Of a DNA stretch of 5,104 nt, positions 1-5,086 are shown in pieces. Position numbers and translations under genes: made by a program. The notes below the pieces were generated by a model. It saw nothing but the letters and a program-made list of their open reading frames with translations. It searched no databases and was not told the origin of the DNA. Source of the stretch: Coleofasciculus sp. S288 (lineage in GTDB: Bacteria > Cyanobacteriota > Cyanobacteriia > Cyanobacteriales > Coleofasciculaceae); NCBI GenBank assembly GCA_020216575.1, contig JAIUYC010000412.1, forward strand, positions 1-5,104. The letters are read 5' to 3'. Each line of letters begins with the position of its first letter. The stretch's first letter is position 1.

Positions 1-2601
1 CTGCTCAGTATCTTCGGGTGACGTCTGCATTTCAATTAAGAATGAACCCGGATTGCGTCCAGCTTGAAAATAGCTGTAGATTCCATAGGTCAATCCAAGC
101 CTGTCGCGAATTTCAGAACCCAAGCGGCTAGTTAAGGTATCGCCCCCTAAAATTTGATTCAGTACCACTGCCGCATAGTAGCGAGGGTCTTTACGAGCGA
201 TACTGGGGAAACCGATGTAGGTAATCGACTGGGTTTTATTCGGGATAACTGGATGCAAGCAGGCGACGGTTGTCGGGAGTGGGACTGGAGGATATTTGAG
301 AGTAGGCGGTACTCCTGTAGCTTGCCAGACGCCGAAATGAGATTCCAGTAGCGATCGCACCTGTTGAGGCTCAAAGTCTCCCACCAAGGCAAGCACTGTC
401 GTATCCGGTCGGTAATGTCGCACTTGAAAGCGTTGGAGATCATCGCGGGTAATCCGTTTCAGACTTTTTTGCGTGGGAAAAACCTGGAATGGATGCCCTT
501 GTGGGTAAATTGTCTCTTGAAGCGTCCGGTAGGCAAGTTGCTCCGGTGTATCCCAATATTCTTTCAGAGCGATTAAAGCCTGTTTTCGCTTCAGTTCTAA
601 CTCATTGTCAGGGAAGGTTGCGTTTTGCAGCACATCCGCCAGAATCTCAATTAAAATTGGCAGATCCGCTGCCAAACTTCTGCCCTCAATATCAACACTT
701 TCCCGGAACGAGCGAAAGGTCAAGCTAGCCCCGCGATTTGCCAACGTTTGGGCGAGGGTGAGCGCATTCTTCATTGTTGTACCACTCATCAAGCTTTCTG
801 CTGTAAGGCTAGCAAGACCGGCAAGGGCGGGTGGATCGAATTCATTCCCTGCACGAATCTGTCCACTTAGCGTCACAGTTGGGGTGCTGTGGTCAGGAAG
901 TAACAACACGACCAGTCCATTTTTTAAGGTAATTTTTTCGGGTAATGGCTGTGTGTTGTTATCAAAGCTGTTTGTCTCCCCTAGTGGTAAATAATCGGCT
1001 ACATTGACTGAAACGAACGGTGTCTCAGCGCCAAATTGCTCGGGAGTTGGAGGAATGTCCCGTTGGGGTTGTGCATCTACTGGCGTCTGAGACGGATACA
1101 CCGTCGGCTCAAAAAAGCCTACAGTGCGCATTGCGGGGTTGAAGTAGTCAATGGCAACTCGCTGAACGTCAGCCGTGCTGACTTGCTCAATTGCTGTCAG
1201 GTAGCGATCGCTATAGCGATAATCGCCTGCTGTTGTTTCGTCACTCCCCAACTGCATCCCTTGACTGGTGATATCTCGATTTCGCAGAAACACAGACGCT
1301 CGTAGCTGTGCCTTCGCCCGGTTTAGTTCCGCTCCCGTAATCCCTTGGGTTTGAATCTGAGCCAGGGTTTTCTGGATGACTTGGTCAATTTGACTGAGTT
1401 CTGTTCCTGGAGAAGCTGTTGCATAGAGCTTATACCAACCGAGTTCCCTCAATGAAGCTATATAACTATTGAGTTCGCTAACAAGACCTGAAGCCACAAG
1501 CGACTCGTACAATCGTGCGCTCCGCCCCTCTGCCAGAATGAAGTGCAGTACATCCAACGCCGGAACATCCGGATGATTGACCGCAGGTAACGGGTAAACG
1601 ACTTCCAGCAACGCCGCACTCCCCGGTTCTCGCAAGATAACAGGTGAGCGTTTAAACTCTTCCCCTGACTGAAGTACGGGAGATTTCGAGGGCATAGAAA
1701 ATAGGGAATAGGAAGTAACTTGTCTGTCTATGCCCTTTTCCCTTCGCCCTAAAGTGCCGATTTTTGCAAGAGGATTCTCGCTCTCCCTCTCCCTTGCTTC
1801 CCCTCTCTTCGTCAAAGACAACTGACCAAAGATTTGTTCAACGGCTTGAAGTATTCGCTCTGCTTGGAAGTCACCGACGATGATTAACACAGCATTATCG
1901 GGACGATAGTAGTTTTGGTAGTAGTCCTGAACCTGCTCAACCGTTAACCGCTCAACATCCGCCTGAGTTCCACCGACCGGCATTCCATAGCTTTGGCTGG
2001 GAAATACGGTTTGCATCACTGCACGGTTGAGTCGATAGCCGGAGCTATTTTCGTACCCCAACAGTTCAGAAATCACCACCTGTTTCTCACTGCTCAAGTG
2101 GGATTGATTAATTAATGCTTTTTGCATGCGATCGGCTTCCAGAACCAAGAGTGCATAAAGCTTGTCCCGTTGTGCCGTGTTAAAGTATGCCGTTTGGTCA
2201 TAGCTCGTGAACGCATTAGATACGCTCCCTAAGGCACTGAACAGTTGTCCAAATTGAATTGGGCGATTGGTAGTCCCCTTGAACAACATGTGTTCCAACT
2301 GGTGAGAAATTCCGTTCACTCCAGGATGCTCATTGCGCGAACCGACGCCATACCAGACTTGCACGCTTACGACCGGTGCTGTATGCACTTCTTTGATCAA
2401 AACAGTTAAGCCATTGTCCAGCACTGTCTTGCGAACTCCCTGGCTCAAGGTGGAGGCACTTTTCACCGGGGGCGAGGGCTGAGGCGCCGGAGGTTGAGAA
2501 GTCGTGTTAGTTGTCTGAGTAGAAATTGCCTGACCGGAATACAACAAGACTCCACTCAGGCACAGACCAAACAGCAATGCAAAAAAACGATATCGACGCA
2601 A
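1..2601 (-). CDS. Secreted M16 family zinc metallopeptidase (pitrilysin/insulinase type), C-terminus cut by window edge
   Basis: Reading the minus strand from TTG at 2601 gives 867 uninterrupted codons that continue past position 1. Residues 1-27 form a Sec signal peptide: basic MRRYR, a hydrophobic core, and a likely cut after SGQA, so the protein should act in the periplasm or outside. A Pro/Thr/Ser-rich spacer (about 28-50) follows. The first M16 domain (about 57-265) has the zinc motif H100-Q-L-E103-H104 followed by FKGT, the NAFTSYD segment, and E179 as probable third ligand, 75 residues after H104. A second M16 domain spans about 318-510. The third domain (about 573-785) has lost the motif (S598, A601, E602 at the ligand positions). 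The fourth domain (785 onward) keeps the conserved R832 and the GLTY ending at Y839. One active half plus one degenerate half is usual for roughly 900-residue bacterial M16 proteins, so perhaps 50-90 residues are missing. The frame has a stop (TAA) three codons before TTG and no earlier start. Residues about 268-310 are an unusual low-complexity insertion. Substrate unknown; family assignment is firm. Confidence 0.93.
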   Translation of the reverse strand, partial: MRRYRFFALLFGLCLSGVLLYSGQAISTQTTNTTSQPPAPQPSPPVKSASTLSQGVRKTVLDNGLTVLIKEVHTAPVVSVQVWYGVGSRNEHPGVNGISHQLEHMLFKGTTNRPIQFGQLFSALGSVSNAFTSYDQTAYFNTAQRDKLYALLVLEADRMQKALINQSHLSSEKQVVISELLGYENSSGYRLNRAVMQTVFPSQSYGMPVGGTQADVERLTVEQVQDYYQNYYRPDNAVLIIVGDFQAERILQAVEQIFGQLSLTKRGEARERESENPLAKIGTLGRREKGIDRQVTSYSLFSMPSKSPVLQSGEEFKRSPVILREPGSAALLEVVYPLPAVNHPDVPALDVLHFILAEGRSARLYESLVASGLVSELNSYIASLRELGWYKLYATASPGTELSQIDQVIQKTLAQIQTQGITGAELNRAKAQLRASVFLRNRDITSQGMQLGSDETTAGDYRYSDRYLTAIEQVSTADVQRVAIDYFNPAMRTVGFFEPTVYPSQTPVDAQPQRDIPPTPEQFGAETPFVSVNVADYLPLGETNSFDNNTQPLPEKITLKNGLVVLLLPDHSTPTVTLSGQIRAGNEFDPPALAGLASLTAESLMSGTTMKNALTLAQTLANRGASLTFRSFRESVDIEGRSLAADLPILIEILADVLQNATFPDNELELKRKQALIALKEYWDTPEQLAYRTLQETIYPQGHPFQVFPTQKSLKRITRDDLQRFQVRHYRPDTTVLALVGDFEPQQVRSLLESHFGVWQATGVPPTLKYPPVPLPTTVACLHPVIPNKTQSITYIGFPSIARKDPRYYAAVVLNQILGGDTLTSRLGSEIRDRLGLTYGIYSYFQAGRNPGSFLIEMQTSPEDTEQ
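351..358. repeat. HIP1 octamer GCGATCGC
   Basis: An exact palindromic GCGATCGC lies inside the M16 gene. HIP1 is greatly over-represented in many cyanobacterial genomes and supports the lineage assignment. Confidence 0.9.
1204..1211. repeat. HIP1 octamer GCGATCGC
   Basis: Second exact copy inside the M16 gene. It is followed by a near-copy (agcgataatcgcc) a few bases further on. Confidence 0.9.
1681..1812 (-). repeat. Low-complexity, repeat-like insertion inside the M16 protease linker
   Basis: Between M16 domains 1 and 2 the sequence changes character while the reading frame stays open. Read on the plus strand, 1691-1711 is three degenerate heptamers ending in ATAG (ggcatag, aaaatag, ggaatag), and about 1772-1812 is a pyrimidine-rich run of CTC/CCT units. 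The encoded residues, about 264-308, are charged and low-complexity (EARERESEN and so on) and match no part of the M16 fold. The style resembles the heptamer tracts in the non-coding gaps of this same window. I infer that an intergenic-type repeat was inserted in frame into a tolerant linker. A fast-evolving native linker is the alternative. Confidence 0.5.
1689..1736. repeat. Perfect 10-bp inverted repeat within the M16 coding sequence
   Basis: AGGGCATAGA at 1689-1698 is the exact reverse complement of TCTATGCCCT at 1727-1736. The loop is 28 bases and contains most of the degenerate heptamer units. It lies inside the low-complexity linker of the protease gene. It may be a relic of the inserted repeat. 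It is not followed by a T-tract in the direction of transcription, so it does not look like a terminator. Confidence 0.6.
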
Positions 2602-2660
2602 GGTAGTTTACGAAGCTATGTGAACTCATCTTGAAAAAAGGTATGAATTTGAAAAGCATC

Positions 2661-2689
2661 ATTCTACTGAATTAGCTGTATCATTTCAT
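2661..2689 (-). promoter_or_regulatory. Possible sigma-70-type promoter for the M16 gene
   Basis: On the minus strand, ATGAAA (2689-2684, four of six matches to TTGACA) is followed after 17 bases by TAGAAT (2666-2661, five of six to TATAAT). This would give a leader of roughly 50 bases before the TTG start at 2601. The match is weak on the -35 side and such hits occur by chance in AT-rich DNA. Confidence 0.3.
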
Positions 2690-2830
2690 ACCAAGATAGT
2701 ATTTTAAGTTAATCAAAGTGGTTTTAATAATTAACCTGACATAGGTTTTCACCCGATCAGGTGAAGCGTTTTGTCAGAAGATGTGATTTAGATCAGGCAC
2801 TACTGTGCTTCAATCTGCTAAGGCAGTGAC

Positions 2831-2858
2831 GATAGGTGGTAGGTGGTAGGTGATAGGT
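2831..2858. repeat. Heptamer tandem repeat, four units of GRTAGGT
   Basis: Four consecutive 7-base units read gataggt, ggtaggt, ggtaggt, gataggt, then a partial unit (gttag). The exact period of seven and the intergenic position fit the short tandemly repeated repetitive (STRR) sequences described in heterocystous and other filamentous cyanobacteria. There are no spacers, so it is not a CRISPR array. Confidence 0.85.
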
Positions 2859-2891
2859 GTTAGAAATCTTGCTGGCATCCCACTAAGCACT

Positions 2892-2919
2892 AACCATGAA
2901 CCATGAACCATGAACCATG
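2892..2919. repeat. Heptamer tandem repeat, four identical units of AACCATG
   Basis: Four perfect copies of AACCATG, followed by a partial AAC, lie only 33 bases from the GRTAGGT array but have an unrelated unit. Perfect identity suggests recent expansion or slippage. Copy number is likely to vary between strains. Confidence 0.9.
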
Positions 2920-2927
2920 AACGTAAA

Positions 2928-2953
2928 ATCCCCCGGAACGCGAGTCGGGGGAT
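2928..2953 (-). terminator. GC-rich hairpin, possible terminator of the upstream minus-strand genes or IS-end relic
   Basis: ATCCCCCG (2928-2935) and CGGGGGAT (2946-2953) form a perfect 8-bp stem with a 10-base loop. Read on the minus strand, the stem runs straight into a short T run (the last stem T plus TTT, before ACG), so it could terminate transcription about 105 bases after the VOC stop codon. The T-tract is short. C5/G5 hairpins of this look also occur at ends of cyanobacterial IS200/IS605-type elements, but no transposase remnant is visible next to it. Confidence 0.45.
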
Positions 2954-3057
2954 GAGCTTAATGGATAGTGTTGAAGAAGGGGAGAATTGGAGGAAGTCGA
3001 GTACTTTAGCGCGTCCTCTCATCCACTGTCCGGTTTTCTGATGATTAGCTCGACGCT

Positions 3058-3513
3058 TTAGTCCTCACTTCCTCCACTTCTTCCCAAAACCCGCAGGAAT
3101 TCTAGGGGTAGTCCGTCAGCATCGGCAATGAAAGCCACTTCGTAAACGAGATCGCTAATAATTTGTTGGGTGGGTTCTAACAGAACCTTAAGCGGCTGTA
3201 ACTGCTCCGGGTTTTGAGCTGATGCCTCAGTAAACTTTTGTTGCAGGGACGCTAACCAGGTTGGCAGGTCAGTTGCGGTATCTGTAAGGTCAAACGATAA
3301 ATGGTAGTAGCCAACGTAATGTTCATCGCCAAACGCATCGGGTGCGGGGCGGGGTTGGGGGATTTGGATGAGTTCAATTCGTCCTCCGAGTCCCTCCATC
3401 CAGCAAGCAAGGGTGATCCCCGCCGTGAAGCGATCGCAAACCGTAAAGCCCAACTGTTCGTAAAAGGCGATCGCACGATGAATATTCGCCGTCCGAATCG
3501 AAGCGTGATGCAT
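3058..3513 (-). CDS. Glyoxalase/VOC superfamily protein
   Basis: The 151-residue product has the paired beta-alpha-beta-beta-beta architecture of the vicinal oxygen chelate fold. It starts MHHASIRT and continues IHRAIAFYEQLGF, the usual first helix. Candidate metal ligands sit where the family puts them: H3, E47 (RIELIQI), H71 (YYHLSFDL) and E138 (PLEFLRV), and FIADADGLPLEF is the classic closing strand region. Length fits a single VOC unit such as glyoxalase I, which uses this 2-His/2-Glu site. The substrate cannot be decided: lactoylglutathione lyase is possible, but many VOC proteins with all four ligands do other reactions. The ATG at 3513 places the first ligand at residue 3, as expected. 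No clear Shine-Dalgarno precedes it. It lies 87 bases downstream of the TIGR02652 gene on the same strand and could share its transcript. The C-terminal GRSGGSED tail is polar and probably disordered. Confidence 0.88.
   Translation of the reverse strand: MHHASIRTANIHRAIAFYEQLGFTVCDRFTAGITLACWMEGLGGRIELIQIPQPRPAPDAFGDEHYVGYYHLSFDLTDTATDLPTWLASLQQKFTEASAQNPEQLQPLKVLLEPTQQIISDLVYEVAFIADADGLPLEFLRVLGRSGGSED
3430..3474. repeat. Two HIP1 octamers 37 bases apart
   Basis: Exact GCGATCGC at 3430-3437 and 3467-3474, both within the 5' part of the VOC gene, where they encode part of the first helix region. Two copies in 45 bases is a local cluster. Confidence 0.9.
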
Positions 3514-3524
3514 GGAGGTGAAGA

Positions 3525-3559
3525 ACTAGGGACTGGGGAGTAGGGACTAAGGATTAAGG
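3525..3559. repeat. Degenerate heptamer tract (five units, ACTAGGG-like)
   Basis: In the gap between the VOC and TIGR02652 genes, five successive 7-base units can be aligned: actaggg, actgggg, agtaggg, actaagg, attaagg. The period is seven, as in the spacer arrays, but the units have diverged, which suggests an older tract. Confidence 0.7.
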
Positions 3560-3600
3560 AACCACGGATTAGGGCATATTCTCATTCTCTTCCCTAGATC

Positions 3601-4110
3601 TTACTCAAATAGCCGGAAGTAAGGATAACGGACAGGAACACCGGGTTCTTTTTCCAAATCAAAATTGATCACTTCCCAGCAAGGCTCCTCTTCAGGATTT
3701 GGACTAAATTCTACCGGCAAACCATAAAGTCTGGGTTTAGCTGGCTCTGATTGTCCTCGCCAAGGCGTGCTGCGCTCCAAGTAAGCGCTCACTAACTCCT
3801 TATAACGGCTAGCAATAATCACCCGCGTCGCCCGATACCCTTGAGTATAGAGACGGTCTAACGCTTCATGAATCTCAAAGCGAATTCCATCAGGATGTGT
3901 GTGCTGCCTATACCACTCATCATTCCACCGACGCCAGTGACGCCCAGATTGTAAATGAATCAGTTCGCCCGACTTTGGATCTGCCTCGAAGGCACCATGA
4001 CGCGGACAGAGATAAGTGTCCGTCAGCGTTAAGGCGGGGATCGTCTGGCGGCAGTGAGGACACTGAATCTCTGGACCAAATATGGGGTACTGTAAACCTG
4101 AATTGATCAT
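3601..4110 (-). CDS. TIGR02652 family zinc-ribbon protein, cyanobacteria-specific, function unknown
   Basis: The 169-residue product carries C17-x2-C20, then exactly 14 residues, then C35-x2-H38. This is the signature and the length (about 170) of TIGR02652, a conserved family known only from cyanobacteria. The four residues should bind one zinc as a ribbon or knuckle. The next part (about 57-72) is rich in Trp, Arg and His, followed by a helical stretch (79-112) and a Pro-rich C-terminal third ending YPYFRLFE. There is no signal peptide or membrane segment, so it should be cytosolic. I prefer the ATG at 4110; an adjacent in-frame TTG (4113) would add one residue. No strong Shine-Dalgarno is close. 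It is divergent from the carbonic anhydrase homologue and precedes the VOC gene on the same strand. Nucleic-acid or protein binding is plausible from the zinc ribbon, but no function is established. Confidence 0.92.
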   Translation of the reverse strand: MINSGLQYPIFGPEIQCPHCRQTIPALTLTDTYLCPRHGAFEADPKSGELIHLQSGRHWRRWNDEWYRQHTHPDGIRFEIHEALDRLYTQGYRATRVIIASRYKELVSAYLERSTPWRGQSEPAKPRLYGLPVEFSPNPEEEPCWEVINFDLEKEPGVPVRYPYFRLFE

Positions 4111-4158
4111 CAAGTTATTATCAATGTCTTTCCCATTTGTGTTAGGGGTAGTGGATTT

Positions 4159-4187
4159 ATTATATCTAGGGATACGTCTCCTTCAGT
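4159..4187 (-). promoter_or_regulatory. Probable promoter of the TIGR02652 gene
   Basis: The minus strand has a perfect TATAAT at 4164-4159. A poor -35 (CTGAAG-like, three of six) lies about 16-17 bases upstream. Transcription would begin near 4152, giving a leader of about 40 bases before the ATG at 4110. The -10 is the persuasive part. The same AT-rich block could also serve the divergent plus-strand gene (TATTAT at 4158-4163). Confidence 0.4.
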
Positions 4188-4201
4188 GATATTTCCGAGC
4201 T

Positions 4202-4214
4202 TTCCTTTAAGGAA
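4202..4214 (+). promoter_or_regulatory. Shine-Dalgarno of the carbonic anhydrase gene within a palindrome
   Basis: AAGGAA at 4209-4214 is the only plausible ribosome binding site, 12 bases before the GTG at 4227. It is the right arm of a perfect dyad, TTCCTT-T-AAGGAA. In RNA, TTCC could pair with GGAA across a five-base loop and partly mask the site, or the dyad could be a protein binding site. The dyad is seen directly; any regulatory role is inference. Confidence 0.4.
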
Positions 4215-4226
4215 TTAATTTAAATC

Positions 4227-4781
4227 GTGAGTTATCTCAATCCGCAATTGTCTTCACCCACATCGTATTGGTCTCCTCCTGACCTCTCTCAAGCTGCTTT
4301 TGTCGCCCCAAATGCTGTGGTCATTGGTCAGGTTGTGGTCGCTCCTGGAGCCAGCATCTGGTATGGTGCCGTTGTGCGGGGAGATGTTGAGCGCATCGAA
4401 ATTGGGGAGCGAACGAATATTCAAGATGGTGTCATTTTACATGGTGACCCTGGTAAACCAACAATTCTCGAAGACCATGTCACAGTGGGGCATCGTGCCG
4501 TGGTTCATTCAGCTTACATCGAACGGGGTAGCTTGATTGGGATTGGGGCTGTGGTACTAGACGGTGTTCGCGTCGGACATGGCAGCATTGTTGGTGCTGG
4601 TGCTGTAGTCAGTAAGGACGTGCCTCCCATGTCCTTAGTCGTCGGGGTTCCTGCCAAACAGTTGCGGGATATCTCACAAGCCGAGGCGGCTGAATTGATT
4701 GAACATGCGCGACGCTACGAAAAGCTGGCTTTAGTCCATGCTGGACGAGGAACTGATTTGGGGTTCCCCGCACCTGACTAA
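4227..4781 (+). CDS. Gamma-class carbonic anhydrase-like protein (left-handed beta-helix hexapeptide repeats)
   Basis: The 184-residue product is built of hexapeptide repeats (about 25-145) that form a left-handed beta helix, followed by a C-terminal helix (150-170), the pattern of the gamma-CA/YrdA/PaaY family. These are trimers that bind zinc between subunits. The ligands are visible as H72, H89 and H94 (the last two in VGHRAVVH, five apart, as in archaeal Cam), and the helpers R51, D53, Q66 and D67 are also present. The acidic loop that carries the proton-shuttle glutamates of Cam is absent, so activity as carbonic anhydrase is likely but not certain. It is the stand-alone form, without the RuBisCO small-subunit-like repeats of CcmM. 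GTG at 4227 is the first start: an in-frame TAA sits at 4221-4223, and AAGGAA lies 12 bases upstream. Its product would fit bicarbonate/CO2 balance in the cytosol. psbY follows on the same strand after 112 bases. Confidence 0.93.
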   Translation: MSYLNPQLSSPTSYWSPPDLSQAAFVAPNAVVIGQVVVAPGASIWYGAVVRGDVERIEIGERTNIQDGVILHGDPGKPTILEDHVTVGHRAVVHSAYIERGSLIGIGAVVLDGVRVGHGSIVGAGAVVSKDVPPMSLVVGVPAKQLRDISQAEAAELIEHARRYEKLALVHAGRGTDLGFPAPD

Positions 4782-4813
4782 ATTTATCCTGCCCAAAGGT
4801 ATTAAAGTTGTGT

Positions 4814-4834
4814 GGCAAATCAACGCAATTTGCC
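4814..4834 (+). terminator. Small hairpin between the carbonic anhydrase gene and psbY
   Basis: GGCAAAT (4814-4820) pairs with ATTTGCC (4828-4834) around a seven-base loop. It lies 33 bases after the stop codon. The sequence after it is A-rich rather than T-rich, so it would be a weak terminator at best. It may instead protect the 3' end of the upstream message or mark a processing point. Confidence 0.3.
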
Positions 4835-4877
4835 TAACAATATAAAAATGAGAAAAGTTCAAAAAAATTCAAGCGTT

Positions 4878-4885
4878 AAGAGGAA
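4878..4885 (+). promoter_or_regulatory. psbY: Ribosome binding site of psbY
   Basis: AAGAGGAA ends eight bases before the ATG at 4894, which is good spacing. This is the clearest Shine-Dalgarno in the window and fits a highly expressed photosynthesis gene. A TATAAA at 4841-4846 could be the -10 of its own promoter, but no matching -35 is evident. Confidence 0.65.
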
Positions 4886-4893
4886 CTCAGGTC

Positions 4894-5016
4894 ATGGACA
4901 TTGATTGGCGTATTCTAATTGTTTTATCTCCTGTGCTGCTGGCAGGCGCCTGGGCAGTCTTTAATATCGGTGCCATCGCTTTGAGACAAGTTCAGGCATT
5001 CCTGAGTAAGTCCTAA
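4894..5016 (+). CDS. psbY: Photosystem II protein Y
   Basis: A 40-residue protein starting MDIDWRILIV and ending RQVQAFLSKS. It has one transmembrane helix (about 7-30: a run of Leu, Val, Ile and Ala with a Pro at 13), a short acidic N-terminus, and a basic C-terminal tail. This matches PsbY, a small subunit at the edge of photosystem II in the thylakoid membrane, next to cytochrome b559. PsbY is dispensable or nearly so in cyanobacteria and has been linked to stability of the cytochrome b559 region. The WR-LIV-PVLLA-WAV core is the recognisable part, and family length is about 36-42, so the gene is complete. It has its own strong ribosome binding site and its own terminator, so it probably makes an independent short message. 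Confidence 0.95.
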   Translation: MDIDWRILIVLSPVLLAGAWAVFNIGAIALRQVQAFLSKS

Positions 5017-5041
5017 ACAGCACTGAGTCTAACGGATGCAT

Positions 5042-5086
5042 AAGCCAGCTAGTTCCGATTCTCAACGGATAGCTGGCTTGCTTGTT
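5042..5086 (+). terminator. Rho-independent-type terminator of psbY
   Basis: AAGCCAGCTA (5042-5051) and TAGCTGGCTT (5070-5079) make a perfect 10-bp stem. After a two-base bulge it continues as TCCG/CGGA (5054-5057 with 5066-5069), closed by an eight-base loop. The stem is followed by GCTTGTT, a T-rich but interrupted tail. It starts 25 bases after the psbY stop codon. I see no gene between here and the window end. Confidence 0.75.

Larger units (their letters stand above)
2602..3057. other. 456-base non-coding spacer between the VOC gene and the M16 gene
   Basis: I see no credible gene here. The only long open frame (2810-3022, minus) is a translation of the heptamer repeats and has no recognisable domain. 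Reading left to right, the spacer holds the leader and possible promoter of the M16 gene (about 2602-2700), an AT-rich stretch with a weak 6-bp dyad (ACCTGA at 2734-2739, TCAGGT at 2757-2762), two heptamer arrays (2831-2858 and 2892-2919), a GC-rich hairpin (2928-2953), and about 100 bases of unassigned sequence up to the stop codon of the VOC gene. Confidence 0.75.

Noticed and set aside
154..1305. Several plus-strand open frames and a minus frame (159-443) in this region
   Set aside because: All lie within the M16 coding sequence in other frames; the M16 frame is continuous and has family motifs throughout.
1681..1740. Frameshift or pseudogene in the M16 gene at the low-complexity linker
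   Set aside because: Translation on both sides is in the same frame without stops and continues recognisable M16 domains.
2734..2762. Operator formed by ACCTGA/TCAGGT
   Set aside because: A 6-bp dyad with a 17-base gap is expected by chance in a spacer of this size.
2831..2919. CRISPR array
   Set aside because: The units are seven bases long and tandem with no unique spacers, and no cas genes are nearby.
2810..3022. Minus-strand open frame of 70 codons in the spacer
   Set aside because: It mostly translates the heptamer arrays and the hairpin, has no recognisable domain, no clear ribosome binding site and repeat-driven composition.
3252..3543. Alternative frames overlapping the VOC gene, including a plus-strand one with GGAGGTG at 3514-3520
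   Set aside because: They are shadows of the VOC gene; the GGAGGTG is not followed by a credible coding start.
4609..4818. Minus-strand open frame across the end of the carbonic anhydrase gene
   Set aside because: It overlaps a gene with strong family evidence and has no recognisable features.
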